A stretch of 64,000 nt of DNA from Diabrotica undecimpunctata (Eukaryota; Arthropoda; Insecta; Coleoptera; Chrysomelidae). Positions 41,535 to 52,684 of the stretch are shown here, in pieces. The position numbers were made by a program, and so were the translations under genes. Within the stretch, counting starts at the first letter, position 1, and each line of letters opens with the position of its first letter. The notes beneath the pieces were generated by a model that worked only from the letters and a program-made list of their open reading frames with translations, had not been told where the DNA came from and made no database searches. The stretch covers positions 117,158,049-117,222,048 of the forward strand of contig NC_092808.1 in NCBI RefSeq assembly GCF_040954645.1, read 5' to 3'.

Positions 41535-41945
41535 AAGAAATACCTATGTAGAACTGGTAAACCTACTGAAAGAGGATTATTTGAAAACATTGGAAAATTT
41601 GTTCAACACGGTGTACAATACAGGAATAATACCGTAAGAGTGACTGAAGGCAGCGTTTGTAACCATCCCTAAAAACAGGCAGTAAAAGAGTAGTCTGACT
41701 ATTAAACACTCAACCTCATGAGTCTTACTTTAAAAGTGCTGCTTTAGGTAATAGATAAGAGAATCTACGAAAAGTTAGAGGAGAAGATTAGTGAGACACA
41801 GTTCGGGTTCCGAAATGGAATGGGTACTGGAGAAGGACTATTTGCCATTAACATACTGGTTAAGCGATGTCGTTATGTAAACATTGACATACATTTGTGC
41901 TTTGTGGGTCACTAAAAAGCTTTCGTATTGGAACCAAAGTGTATA
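41535..41945 (+). pseudogene. RTE-type LINE fragment, RT fingers
   Basis: LVNLLKEDYLKTLENLFNTV, YNTGIIP, stop, WLKAAFVTIPKNRQ; then in another frame TLNLMSLTLKVLL, DKRIYEKLEEKISETQFGFR and NGMGTGEGLFAINILVKRC. It stops before the palm, where the usual FVDYEKAF reads as CFVGH, stop, KAF. Both ends truncated, several stops. Confidence 0.78.
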
Positions 41946-43014
41946 GGTTGTAAAATATATAGGGTATCCCATATAAAAAACGTAAGCTGGTGTTAACTTT
42001 TGTCATTAAGATGACTTTAAAAAAATGGTATGCCACTTAACCCTTCCATAATTAATTTTGAGTGCAGTATTGCTAACTTATTCAGTTTTCCAGGTATATC
42101 CCCCAATGCTCATAAAGATATTCGGGTAAATCGCTAAAGAGCTAAATTCAAAATCCAGTAGAGCAAAATTACGATACGCCACGTTTTATTAGGTCAACTA
42201 AATTCTGGCCACTGCCAACCTAGACTAAAAAGATAACGGAGCATTTTGGAGGAAATTTAAAGTGTCGACAAAACAAAAAGTACCAATTCCCCCACAACTT
42301 TTATTTAATAACCAGTTCCTAAAAGGTGATCAAATGACAATTCTAAACTGTCTTTGTTACTCCATAAATTTGTTTACGACCCTAGATTTAAGTTTGACTT
42401 TTCAACACTGGCAGATCAATCTAAAATACGATCTAAAACCACCATTACCGACATAAAATTTATGCTATCCCACTAATGCCACCTGTAGATCAAGAAGCTA
42501 TAGAGAATACGTACTGTATGTATGTAGTCAGCTACATACAGGTTACAGCTGTTATAGACACAGCTACATTCAATACATCAGGTCCTGACAAATCCCCAAG
42601 AATTGCTTAAAACAAGCATCATCCACAACCTCCAATCAATAAAAGTTGTGGATGATGCTTGAAGATTATCAATGCATCCTTCAATATCTGCTACTTCCCA
42701 AATTATTAAAAAGTAGTCAACAACATAATGCTCCCGAAAAGCTAAACTCTGACGAATCTAGACTTGTACAAGCCGATTTATTGACTTAACATTTTAAGAG
42801 GTAAAGTATACAATACACATTCTCAATATCCAATTAATTCAGCTTTCCATAAGTTACACAAATGACGTAACAATATCACGAGATACAGCTATAATCGCCA
42901 TCCATAAGATTTTTTCTTATCTGAACAGGAGTTACACCCTTAAAACTATTCCTAGCCAAGCCTCCAGGGAATAAAACATACTACAAACTATCTGTTCACA
43001 TTTCATCCGACACC
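41946..43014. other. Unresolved, possibly decayed LINE material
   Basis: Starts with TAGGGTATCCCATAT near 41959, which could be a transposon end. Around 42570 TSGPDKSPRIA and near 42860 YTNDVTISRDTAIIAIHKI resemble LINE reverse transcriptase motifs (the second like a degraded FADDTAI segment), but no continuous similarity can be followed. Confidence 0.3.
42613..42661. repeat. Perfect 17-bp inverted repeat
   Basis: CAAGCATCATCCACAAC at 42613-42629 is exactly inverted at 42645-42661, with a 15-base spacer. Confidence 0.96.
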
Positions 43015-43018
43015 TTAA

Positions 43019-45057
43019 CCTCCTGAGACCCAGAGTATTTTTTTAAATATTTTCAAAGTATTTTGGATTTTTGCCGTTTTATTTGACTTATACTTACAGC
43101 AAAAAATGACAAAAAAAATATGCCATGGAAAATATGGCTTTTCTCAATGCCATATACATATGACATTGGGTCTATCTATTAAGAAAATAAACTCGAACAT
43201 AAGAAAGAAAGACTACAATAAATACTCATATCTTTTAACAATCTTTTATTAGTCATTATTTTTATACACAGTACAATGTATTAGACCTCAGTCTTTGGTA
43301 TGAAACTTTAAAAAACAATTTCTTTTTCGTGTTCTACATAAAAATATCTTACATTTTGTACAAAATGCAGTTGTGGTATTTTTACAATTGATCTTTCTGC
43401 AACTATTTTGTTTATCAGCATAGTCCACTAAATGTTCAGCCTTATGAAGTCGTTTAACTTCGGCAGGTATGGGTTGAATTTCGACTCTTCGTTTTTTATG
43501 TTTTGGCTCCAGGTCTTCGTAGTCGCTACATGTTTCAGAATCGGAGGACTGTGTGTTGTCCAAAATCATCTGCTCTCCCATATCTAATTTGAATGATCTC
43601 AATTGAGGAATGGTTTTGGTTGGTACATGTTTTTCGTTTTGTACTGCTCTGTATTGATACCAAGAGTTGCAAACTGCTAAATCTAGCATGTGGCTGATGA
43701 AACGAATTGTCCACTGCCATCATTCTGTCAACAAGGTCAACTCCGCCCATGAACCGGTTATAGTTTTTGATCACCTCAGGTCTATTAACCATTTCGTATT
43801 CCTTTTTACATTTTGACCATCTTCTGCATTGATCTGGGTTGTTAGCAGCATGGTATGTTGACAGAATCGTAACAGGTGTGTTCTCTAACCAGCGAGTTAT
43901 GGCAATACTTCCATCACCTCGAACCTTCGTTTCTGATGTGCCTCTTGGATTTTTCGTGAACTGTTTTTCTGGTGAAAAGATACAATTCCGAGGAACTCTC
44001 CTGTTTACAATCGTGCCTGTTGCGTGGAAACCTCTTTCTAGTAATATATCAGCAAGTTTTATTGTCGTAAAATAACGATCAAAGTAAAGGTGATGACCAG
44101 GAACAAGACTTTCACACAAACTCAGAATTGCTGATTCACCCAAGCCATATTTCTGTGTTGTAAGCTCTGGGAATGTTGAATCACCCTGATATACTATCAT
44201 ATCGCATACTAACCTATTGGGATTGGCAAGTACAAAAACCTTAATACCAACAGGGTTTGGTTTTCCTGGGCAGTATTGACGAATTCCGCAATGACCGCTG
44301 AAAGGTATTATCATTTCATCTATACTTATATTATCAGATCTTATTTGAGCATGACAACCATTTAATATACTGTTGAACAGAGGTAAAACTTTCCAAATTT
44401 TGTTTATTCTTTGTTGATCATTGATTTCATCATCATAAACAACCTTTAGAGATGTTCTGATTGTAAAAAATCGGATTCGCGTCATAGCATTTTTGACGAT
44501 TGAAACACCATACTTTCTCGACCAATACATTCTAATCGTCGGGAGCTCTATAGCACTCATAACAAATAGGATGCCAATAAATGTTTTTAACTCTTTACTT
44601 GTCAACTTCAGCTCTGTTCCTTTTCTTTCTACATATGTTCTATTTGTTGCTACAGTCATGGTTTCCAATATGCGGTCATCAATATATTGCTTAAAAAAAT
44701 CTTCGGGAGTCCATAACTGACAATCCATATCTTTAAACCTTGGCACCACGACTACAACCTGCTCTGATAGATCTACGAAACGTACGTGTTTTTTGTGTTA
44801 GTGACGATGAGAGTGATAATACTGACTCAGATGGAGCCTCTGAGGTTTCTTCTGAGGTGTCCGAGTTGTCTGAAAAATTTATGTAGTCAGAATCGTCATT
44901 ATCTGATTTTGGCGACACAACTAAGGCATCTTCTTCATCATCGGAAAGGTTTAAATCCGATTCGTAAAGAAGCTGTTCAAGTTCTTATTGGGTTAGTGCT
45001 GCAACAAATGAAACATTTGTTACATTGTCGAAAGTCATACAACATTGTCAGTATACA
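43019..45057 (-). mobile_element. piggyBac-like element
   Basis: A nearly complete piggyBac transposase on the minus strand, with TTAA at 43015-43018 and 45058-45061, the target typical of piggyBac. The terminal repeats could not be matched convincingly. GACATTGGGTCT near 43164 and, inverted, TACATAGGGTCTTAA near 45059 share a motif, so the ends may lie a little differently. Confidence 0.6.
43288..44996 (-). pseudogene. piggyBac-type transposase, nearly intact
   Basis: N-terminal acidic region (LNLSDDEEDALVV near 44950; then SDNDDSDYINFSDNSD), a one-base shift near 44745, then a 400-codon open frame: DMDCQLWTPEDFFKQYIDDR, LTSKELKTFIGILFVMSAIE with LPTIRMYW, SDNISIDEMIIPFSGHCGIR (first catalytic Asp in IDEM), GHHLYFDRYFTTIKLADILL (second Asp in YFDR), NYNRFMGGVDLVDRMM (third Asp in GGVDL). 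A frameshift near 43700 leads into LDLAVCNSWYQYR and the C-terminal Cys-rich domain (CRKINCKNTTTAFCTKCKIF then LCRTRKRNCFLKFH). All three catalytic Asp are present; only about two shifts and one stop (in TQ-stop-ELEQ) spoil it. A likely splice acceptor TTTGTTGCAG precedes the N-terminal part at about 44997. Confidence 0.88.
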
Positions 45058-45545
45058 TTAAGACCCTATGTAATACCTATATGACATAAGCTAAAGGGGG
45101 TTGAGTCCCCATGTAATACCTATTACGTGCCACAATCAAAATATGTCCTCATGAATTTACAAAATAAAGATCGAATAGCAAAAACTGATTATCTAGATAT
45201 ACAATAAATATTAAAATATGTACAAAAAGTATATGATGACATTAATATTTTATGATTACTTACGTCGTGAACGAGGACGGTAGGACGGTCATACTAATTT
45301 GTCGACATATGTAAGTAACGGCATGACTGACAAATAAATTGATATTCGGGAAAAATGTTTTTTAAAACTTTTTTACCGTCACAAAATAAATTGCTGATTT
45401 CGAGCTTCGGACACAGACAGAGGTTTTATTTGGTTTCCCGCTTTTAAGAAATAATCATACTTGTCCATAAAGAGGTAATTCTTAACAAACCCATTATCGA
45501 TATTTTGACGATTTTCTTCATTAAATTCGCATTTGCATTAAAATA
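45058..45545. other. No gene recognised
   Basis: Contains two direct copies of an ATGTAATACCTAT motif (45068 and 45113), possibly part of the piggyBac end. No coding signal. Confidence 0.4.
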
Positions 45546-45559
45546 CATTACAGTAATGC

Positions 45560-45741
45560 ATTGATTAGTGATCAGTGTAATAGTGTCTGGGGGCTTGGAA
45601 AACTGAGACCTCAAAAGCCCTGAAGAAGACATCAGAGAGGGTGTCGAAAGCTCGGCGCAGTGATAATCGACGCGGTTCAACCCGGAAGCCCGTTAAGTTT
45701 ATTATTAATTCTTGTAATAATCTTGGCTTTAGGTTTACTAT

Positions 45742-45743
<2 letters not shown>
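45560..45743 (+). repeat. Hammerhead-bearing repeat unit A
   Basis: Shares with units B and C the order: AGTGTCTGGGGGC-like start, CTGAGA, the hammerhead-like core at 45620-45650, and ATCGACGCGGTTCAACCCGG. Core: CTGAAGA, stem GACA/TGTC, GAAAGCTCGG. Directly followed by a (TA)n tract. Confidence 0.85.

Positions 45744-45826
<83 letters not shown>
45744..45826. repeat. (TA)n microsatellite
   Basis: Eighty-three bases of alternating TA between units A and B. Confidence 0.97.
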
Positions 45827-45828
<2 letters not shown>

Positions 45829-46030
45829 GAAAAGATTTCGGCGGTTAGTACAATTAAACCTAGAGCTAAGATTAATACTATTATAAAAATTAATATTAAA
45901 CTCACCAGTCTTCCGGGTTGAACCGCGTCGATATCCATTGGCCGAGCTTTCGACATCATCTCTAATGTCTTCTTCAGGGTTTTCTAATTCTCAGTCTCCC
46001 GAGCCCCCAGACACTACTACACTCACTACT
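45827..46030 (-). repeat. Hammerhead-bearing repeat unit B
   Basis: Inverted copy of the same repeat. Its core on the minus strand (about 45941-45979) reads CTGAAGAAGACATTAGAG and then TGTCGAAAGCTCGG. Its tail, like that of unit A, faces the (TA)n tract at 45744-45826. Confidence 0.85.
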
Positions 46031-46164
46031 CAGTAGTGCAGTAACTAGTGAGTGTAGTAGTGGAGCTGGGGAGACTGAGACCTAGGAAGCCCTGAAGAAG
46101 ACATCAGAGAGGATGTCGAAAGCTCGGCCCAGTGGATATCGACGCGGTTCGACCCGGAAGAATA

Positions 46165-46167
<3 letters not shown>
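46031..46167 (+). repeat. Hammerhead-bearing repeat unit C
   Basis: Third copy, head to head with unit B. Core at about 46091-46127: CCCTGAAGAAGACATCAG then TGTCGAAAGCTCGG. Followed by a second (TA)n tract. Confidence 0.85.

Positions 46168-46229
<62 letters not shown>
46168..46229. repeat. (TA)n microsatellite
   Basis: About sixty bases of alternating TA directly after unit C. Confidence 0.97.
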
Positions 46230-46233
<4 letters not shown>

Positions 46234-47955
46234 TTAAAAAAATAATTGTTTTCATTTTAAGCGCAACACAAACCTACAACATTCTCAACAAACTTAAAAA
46301 TACGAAAAATGGTTCTATTTTTGACATTTTAGATATTACTATACATTGTTAAGATACGTGGTTACAAAAAAGGGGTGGCTATTACTAAAAAATGTGATTG
46401 GTGACCGGTTTATCAGTTATCATGATTACAAATGCTTATAGCTAATGCTTGTTTATTTTAGTTTTATTACGAAGATGTAACATTGCAAATTTGGTGTTTG
46501 TCATAGACGTGTTTTTTGTGATTTGAGCAAATAGTTTATGCCATGACATTTACTTATTGGCAAATCAGTCTTATTTTCGTGTAATTTTACCTGGGGAGAT
46601 ATTGCGGCGACCACCTAGAACAAAATAAAACTATTAATAGATATTTGTGAAAAAATACTGTTTACGTATATATAAATGTTTAATAATAATAACATTCAAT
46701 AATCAATATTCGAAAAAAGATATAAGATACTTCATGAAAATTATATATTTTTATTCATCTGAATAATGCATATGTTCTAAATTTGAATTATAACTTATAC
46801 CGACGTAAGCAATCTTAAAAGTCAATCTGAACATACTATATTACAATATAACCATTATACAGGGTGGGTATGATTTAAGCCAACTTGCTATAGTAAATTG
46901 TTGATATTAAGCAAGATACAGAGAAAGATGAAATTTACAATTTTATTTTCTTTACAATTTTTACATTTGTGGACATTTATATATTAAAATTTATAATTGG
47001 GGGCGTTTTAGTATGTGGAATTATAATTTGATTCATACTTTAATGTAGCTTATTCGCAATGTGCAAGTTCCGAAGAGCGACACCTAGTAGCAAAAATCAG
47101 CGAAGGTGTTTTTATAAATGTGTGTTATAAAATACCTTTTCAACCAACTATCATATCCACTGTAAAATACAATTAATAATTGCATAATGACAACCTAAAG
47201 TACACTTTTACTAAAGTTCATTTTAGACTAAATTGCAAAACTGTACCTTTTGTCAATCCAAACCTTTCAAAGAAACATATATCTCATTGGTTTAAATAAT
47301 TAATTCTTTTCCTGTCAACTTTTGGGTGGCGTAATCCGAACTTAAAGAAATATTTAGCATTTTTTTAAATAAAAAAAATAAAACTGTAAAAAAACTTAAA
47401 CCGACATGATTATTATTGAAATTTACACTTAAATTAAATTTTAATTTAATGTTCATGTCAAACTTATTACGAAATCGGGGGTAAGAATGCAGAATTTGGG
47501 TTATGTAACTTACTTCTGCTATATTATAATATAAATACACTTTTCTAGTTGCATTAATTTGTGATTAGAAATTGGAAACTGATAGAACTTGAATTTAGTA
47601 TGTTTTGTTGTAATTCTACAATTTATAACACAGCATTTGGGAAATCCCATTTTCTTTAATAACTACTTATGAAATATGCTAACAAAGTTGCAAGATTTCA
47701 CCGCAGCACTCACACGTTTGTTTCTCGTATCCCTTCTAAATACTTGCACACAGCGAATAGAGGACGCCACAAATGCCACGTAATATGTGGCATACATTTG
47801 TGCTTAACTTTTTTATCTTCAAGTTGGCGCTATTTGTGTCAAAAAATATCAAAGATAGATTATTTCAACAAAAAACGGTATTAATTTTAATAACTCTGAT
47901 TTAACGGTTTAATTACTACAGGCAACGAAGGAAAAACAGACAAAAAGATTAATTC
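46230..47955. other. No gene; possible transposon end at 46859
   Basis: ACAGGGTGGGTATGATTTAA at 46859 resembles the start of IS630/mariner-type elements and may belong with the minus-strand transposase piece at 47960-48420. Open frames at 47292-47540 and 47669-47884 show no family resemblance. Confidence 0.35.
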
Positions 47956-47959
47956 TTTT

Positions 47960-48420
47960 GAATTTTAGTATGAAATACCTTTAACTATAGTTTCCGAAAT
48001 ATTAAAGAATAAAGGATTTAACATCAAATAGTTTACGTTTTACGAAGCTGCTGCAGTAGTTATTTCTTCCCAAACTTGGTTACAATTTTTTAGGAAGTTC
48101 TTCTAGACACGTTGTTTCATTGTTCACCATATACCAAAATTAAGTAGATTAAATTCTGGACTACGTGGTGGGCAAGGAAGATGACTACCACGCCCAATCC
48201 AGCGTTCGTATGGTATTTAAGTATCTTCTCAATGTCCTTGTGTCATGTGGGGGTGCACCATTTTGCATTAACCACATATTTTGCCTTAAGGGTAATGGCA
48301 TTTCTTCCAAAAAATCAATGAAATCACTTTATAACAAATGAAATTACTTCTCACCATTCAAATTACGAGTTAACTGGCATAGCCCTAAAAGATGATTACC
48401 AATGATTACATACCTTTTCC
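47960..48420 (-). pseudogene. IS630/mariner-type transposase remnant
   Basis: On the minus strand: FIDFLEEMPLPLRQNMWLMQ, NGAPPHDTRTLRRYL (the QQDGAPPH catalytic motif with Asp changed to Asn), then in other frames TLDWAW and a degraded SPDLNP region, and YCSSF/LLQQLRKT near the end. Same superfamily as 16985-17675 but a separate, more decayed copy. Confidence 0.68.
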
Positions 48421-49284
48421 AATGCCTTTTTCTATTATCATGAGTAAAGTGTCCAGAAATAATTATCCCTTAAATTAAAAACACGTGTAAATGTAGCTTA
48501 TAAAGTTAAATCCTAAAATTTACAATTTTGAATATTACAATTTTTTAACTTCTCGTGAAAGCAATATATTTAAAAAAAATGTTTGTCTTTACTTTAAATT
48601 TAAACACAAAAAAGTTACCTGGACTGCACTGGGGTTTTACACTAAAATTCTGAAACTATAACTGGAACTAAACAAACTGCTTCAGGAATAAAACAGAAAA
48701 GGCGAGATTGAAGAAGCACTTATGCAACTTTAGACTGGACTTCTTAAAAAAAACAGGAAACTGGAACATCAGAATTGTCGCAGGGACACAAATCTATTAA
48801 ATACTTTTTTAATCTCCTCTGTAACTACACATACTTCACACTTTACTTTAACCGCTACAATTTCCATGAAAAGGGGCAAAAACAGAAAACTTTACAAATT
48901 CGACGACTAAATTTGGATCTAGACCTAAGCCGACTGTCTTTTACAGCGACTCAAGTAAGAATGAGCAATTATCTTCTAAAATTCATCGCGTAAGTTAAAA
49001 TAAACAAAACGCTGGGTATAAAAGAACGTGACGTGAAAAGAACGAAATATTATTTGGGTTTTAACTTAAAATTATTCGTTATTATAATACATATATGAGA
49101 GGATTTCAATTTAATACATATACGAGGGGATTCCAATACATATATCAAGGAATTTATATATCAAAGAATTTGTAAATGCTACAATCGTTCTTGTTTTTGT
49201 TATTCTAAATATTGTTTTAAGTCTTTAAGGAATTCCTCCACGTCACCAGATGGTGAAATAATAATAATAATAACTTGAATAAGT
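48421..49284. other. No gene recognised
   Basis: A (TAA)n run lies at 49255-49274. The open frame at 48775-48993 has no family resemblance. Confidence 0.4.
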
Positions 49285-49679
49285 AATTCAATTGTTTGAG
49301 AATGCCCAATCATTACCTTTTTATGCAAAAAAGTAATGGTTTTTTTATATATACTGCTACCCCGTCATTTCTATTGAAATTTTAATGACTATAGAAGAAT
49401 ATGTATTCATGGTTATTGTAATATTGTACATCACATAGTTTCAGTTAGTACTATCATATCAAAATCTGAATTTAGTTGACTTAATACTGCACTAAACTCA
49501 TCAATGTTTTTTGTTAAGCTTCTAATATTTTGGTGAATTATTTTTAAGTTAATTTGATTATTTTTCGGTTTAATAAACTCATTTAGTTGCACCATTTCAT
49601 TTATCTCGTAAGTATTATAAGGTTCACAATCTATATCTCTTATAAAATTGATCCATTCTAATGGATTACACAAAATTTA
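49285..49679 (-). pseudogene. LINE ORF2 start, endonuclease N-terminus (Jockey/CR1-like)
   Basis: Minus strand: NQINLKIIHQNIRSLTKNID, FSAVLSQLNSDFDMIVLTET, then after a shift NRNDGVAVYIKKPLLF. The NIRS and LTET motifs and the (N)DGV-x-VYIK strand are the first part of the APE-type endonuclease. The frame from 49673 to 49431 is open. Everything downstream is missing. Confidence 0.82.
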
Positions 49680-49696
49680 ATAAAACAACTATAATA

Positions 49697-49698
<2 letters not shown>

Positions 49699-49755
<57 letters not shown>
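49699..49755. repeat. (TA)n microsatellite
   Basis: Alternating TA at the outer left side of the inverted repeat. Confidence 0.97.
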
Positions 49756-49757
<2 letters not shown>

Positions 49758-49850
49758 AAAGTATTCAACTAGTGAATTCAGAGGTTTAATCGGTCATTCA
49801 GGATGGCAAATAAAAAAAGAAGTCAACTACTTCATAAGTTTATTGAAGAC

Positions 49851-49881
49851 GTTTCGCTCTATATTTCTAAAGCTTCATCAG
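49851..49881 (-). ncRNA. Hammerhead ribozyme core, left arm
   Basis: Minus strand: CTGATGA (49881-49875), stem II with GCTTT and AGAGC, GAAA (49855-49852), then CGTC. Same as the copy at 50047. Confidence 0.75.
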
Positions 49882-50043
49882 TTCTAACTCAATATGTAGT
49901 ATGTTATCGATGTTATCATATCTACTGTACACTTTACTCCTTATTTAAAACTAACTTAACTAACTTATTTAAAATTAACTTAAATAAGGAGTAAAGTGTA
50001 CAGTAGATATGATAACATCGATAACATACTACATATTGAGTTA

Positions 50044-50083
50044 GAACTGATGAAGCTTTAGAAATATAGAGCGAAACGTCTTC
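50044..50083 (+). ncRNA. Hammerhead ribozyme core, right arm
   Basis: CTGATGA 50047-50053, stem II GCTTT (50055-50059) with AGAGC (50068-50072), GAAA 50073-50076, then the self-complementary ACGT followed by C. GAA before the core can pair with TTC after ACGTC as stem I. All conserved core bases present. Confidence 0.75.
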
Positions 50084-50199
50084 AATAAACTTATGAAGTA
50101 GTTGACTTCTTTTTTTATTTGCCAACCTGAATGACCGATTAAACCTCTGAATTCACTAGTTGAATACTTTAGAAATATAAATTGACGGTCGTAGTCTTT

Positions 50200-50302
<103 letters not shown>

Positions 50303-50362
50303 ACAAATCACAATGTATAGAACAAATGTCGAATATCGAATGTTACTTAAATTTTTTTCTAA

Positions 50363-51040
50363 GATCTGTAAACTAATTTTCGAAACCGAATTCAGATTTT
50401 TGCTTTAATCTGTGCCTTCTAAGAATTGCAAGGCAAAACATAGGTTGATAAAGATGTTAATAGGGACATGGGGAATCTAAAAATTGCATTCCACAGAAAA
50501 GATTTATATTCACTTTCAGATCGACTGTGAATAGGCGTCTCTGATGATCCCTATTATGGTAAAATACGTATAAGCGGATACACAGACGCACTGTACGTGA
50601 AATCAAATCTTAACTGTCTTTTTCCTTTTATTCCGATATACTCTGTACGACTACTAGAAACCAAATTCGCTAAGGATTTTTGTTTAGTTGAGGAAACATG
50701 TCGTGGAATGCAATTTTTAGACTTCCCATGTCTATATTAACATCTTTATCAACGTCTGTTTTGCCTTGCAATTCTTAGAAGGTACAGATTAAAGCAAAAA
50801 TCTGAATTTGGTTTCAAAAATTAGTTTACGGATTTTAATATAAGATGTCGCTATTTGCGTCAACACGAAGCCATGTTAGAGTTGCTTTCTAAGACAGAAA
50901 AGATTTATTTTCACTTTCAGAGCGACTGTGAATATCTGTCTCTGATGATCCCTATTAGGGTTAAATACGTATAAGCGAATACACAGACGCACTGTACGTG
51001 AAATGAAATCTTAACTGTCTTTTTCCTTTTTTTTTGAGAG
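50363..51040. repeat. Mosaic repeat: one inverted and one direct duplication
   Basis: Block X at about 50363-50495 (from ATCTGTAAACTAATTTTCG) is inverted at about 50703-50838. Block Y at about 50496-50640 (from AGAAAAGATTTAT) is repeated in direct orientation at about 50897-51040. Block Y contains CTGATGATCCCTATTA, then AAATACGTATAAGCG, a hammerhead-like core with the GAAA degraded. Confidence 0.9.
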
Positions 51041-51984
51041 TTTATAACCACGTGATTTTTGAGTCTTATATTACCGTACTCTTCTTAGCAAACTAATCAA
51101 TTTGGTGCTTGTGTTTTGTAAATATTGCGGAAACGTAAATTTTTATATGCATGTATGCATTTAGACGGACAACACACGACATCACGATGACCACTACACT
51201 CCTTCTATAGGGTCAGGATTGAAGGGAGAGATGCATTTCAGTGTATGTGTAATAAAATTAAATTCAGTTAAATCCATTTGGAACTTTTTTTTTATTATAT
51301 TTTTTTATCTATTTTTTTATTTTATTTTTGTTTGTTTTTTTTTATTTTTATTTGTTTTTTTATTAAACTAATACTAATATGTATCATTTGTTCCTCTTTA
51401 ATCCATTTTATTTGTAATCACTTAAGCATTTAATTGTCAGTTGCAAAATCGATTAGCGCAGTATTATATAAATTGATTGCAATTGATAATTGATGAATTG
51501 CATGGTATAAAATGTATGGCCATTAATTAAAAAACATTGTTTTGCACGTTTGTGTATCCTATAAAATACGACAGATGTAAAGTTTGTTTAGCAGAAAATG
51601 GTTGACGTCAATTAGTACGGTCGTAAATATTATTAAATTTATCTGACTTGGCCCATTGTTAAGACCAGTCCGGAGCGATAAGCAAACGAGGTAGACAATT
51701 TTGGTCTTTTGACAATTAACACTGACTAGGTAGTACTCCTATAATAAAGCAAAGGATCTACAAAATTTACAATAATTACGACGACAAAAACAAAAAACGG
51801 ATGTAAAATATATTGCTTTGCCTTATATACCCGAAATTAACGTTTTCAAATGAGTTTTAAAATAAATTAAATCTATTTTAATTGTTAAGATTATAGAAAA
51901 ACAAACATTAATAATCATTTGTGGTTTTGAAAAGAACTGTTTTTTTTTTTTAAACGTAACATTTGTAGATTTGATGACAGTATC
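51041..51984. other. No gene recognised
   Basis: Includes a T-rich tract at about 51288-51365. No coding signal. Confidence 0.4.
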
Positions 51985-52666
51985 ACTCCACACATAGTTT
52001 TGTTTCATGATTTTTTTATAGAAAATGACTTTAAAACTTCTAAAAGCTCTTGTTTGGTGTAACATTCTTCAAAATACATATCATTCGCCTCCATGTAATT
52101 TTGAATTTCCAATTTAGTATTATACGAGTTTGGAGCCTTACTTAGTTGGCGACTGTGATAGCTTGCATTGTCCATTACTGTCACGCTATTCTGAGGAAAG
52201 TTTGGCATAAGATTATTTTTGAACAATTCTTCAAAAAGTTCTGGCATTGTATCTTCATGGTAGTCGACGCAAGAGTCTTTAATATTCTTTGGAGAAAGCC
52301 ACAGGGAATTTGGAACCCAACCATTTTCAAATTGGCAAATCCTTTAGGTCGTGTTGAATGTGTGTCAAACTATGTCGAGGTAAATTATCAGACGATTTTC
52401 AGAACGGAATTTTCGTATCGAAGTTATATACTCATAACGCCATTTTTGTAATCTGTGACATTCCATAATTACTTGTCTTTTGTCAATTATACGATATCGA
52501 AAGATCATACTTTTCACAATTTTCCATAAGCTGGTGAAGCTACAGCTTATTTGGGTTTCGTCAACATTGAGGCATTGATTCAGAGCTCTTAATGTAGGCA
52601 TGCATTGCTCTTTGTACTTGGTATAGACTTTTCGACGTATAAAGTCCTTATCTTGTGAGGACATCT
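51985..52666 (-). pseudogene. IS630/Tc1-type transposase remnant with internal deletion
   Basis: Minus strand from 52664: ECHRLQKWRYEYITSIRKFR then ENRLIIYLDIV, where IFYLDET is normal (first catalytic Asp in YLD). A deletion removes the middle of the catalytic domain. From about 52275: DYHEDTMPELFEELFKNNLM, SVTVMDNASYHSRQLSKAPN (second Asp in MDN), then YTKQELLEVLKSFSIKKS to the stop. It belongs to a different branch from the copies at 17 kb and 48 kb, as shown by DNASYHSRQ in place of DGAPPH. Confidence 0.82.
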
Positions 52667-52684
52667 CGACATCTCGACAGGAAA

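Larger units (their letters stand above)
49753..50175. repeat. Near-perfect 196-bp inverted repeat carrying hammerhead cores
   Basis: Left arm 49753-49948 and right arm 49980-50175 are inverted copies with very few differences, around a spacer of about 31 bases. Each arm contains one hammerhead core. Both sides are bordered by (TA)n tracts (to 49755 and from 50203). The 63-codon frames found in the two arms are nearly the same only because of the repeat. Confidence 0.95.

Noticed and set aside
48775..48993. 72-codon plus-strand frame
   Set aside because: No family resemblance and AT-driven composition.
49803..50125. Two nearly identical 63-codon frames as a possible duplicated small gene
   Set aside because: Both lie in the arms of the inverted repeat and overlap the hammerhead core. 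Their likeness follows from the repeat, and the hammerhead explains the sequence better.
50363..51040. Repeated blocks as a possible CRISPR or satellite array
   Set aside because: Only two copies of each block, one pair inverted, blocks over 130 bases, eukaryotic context.
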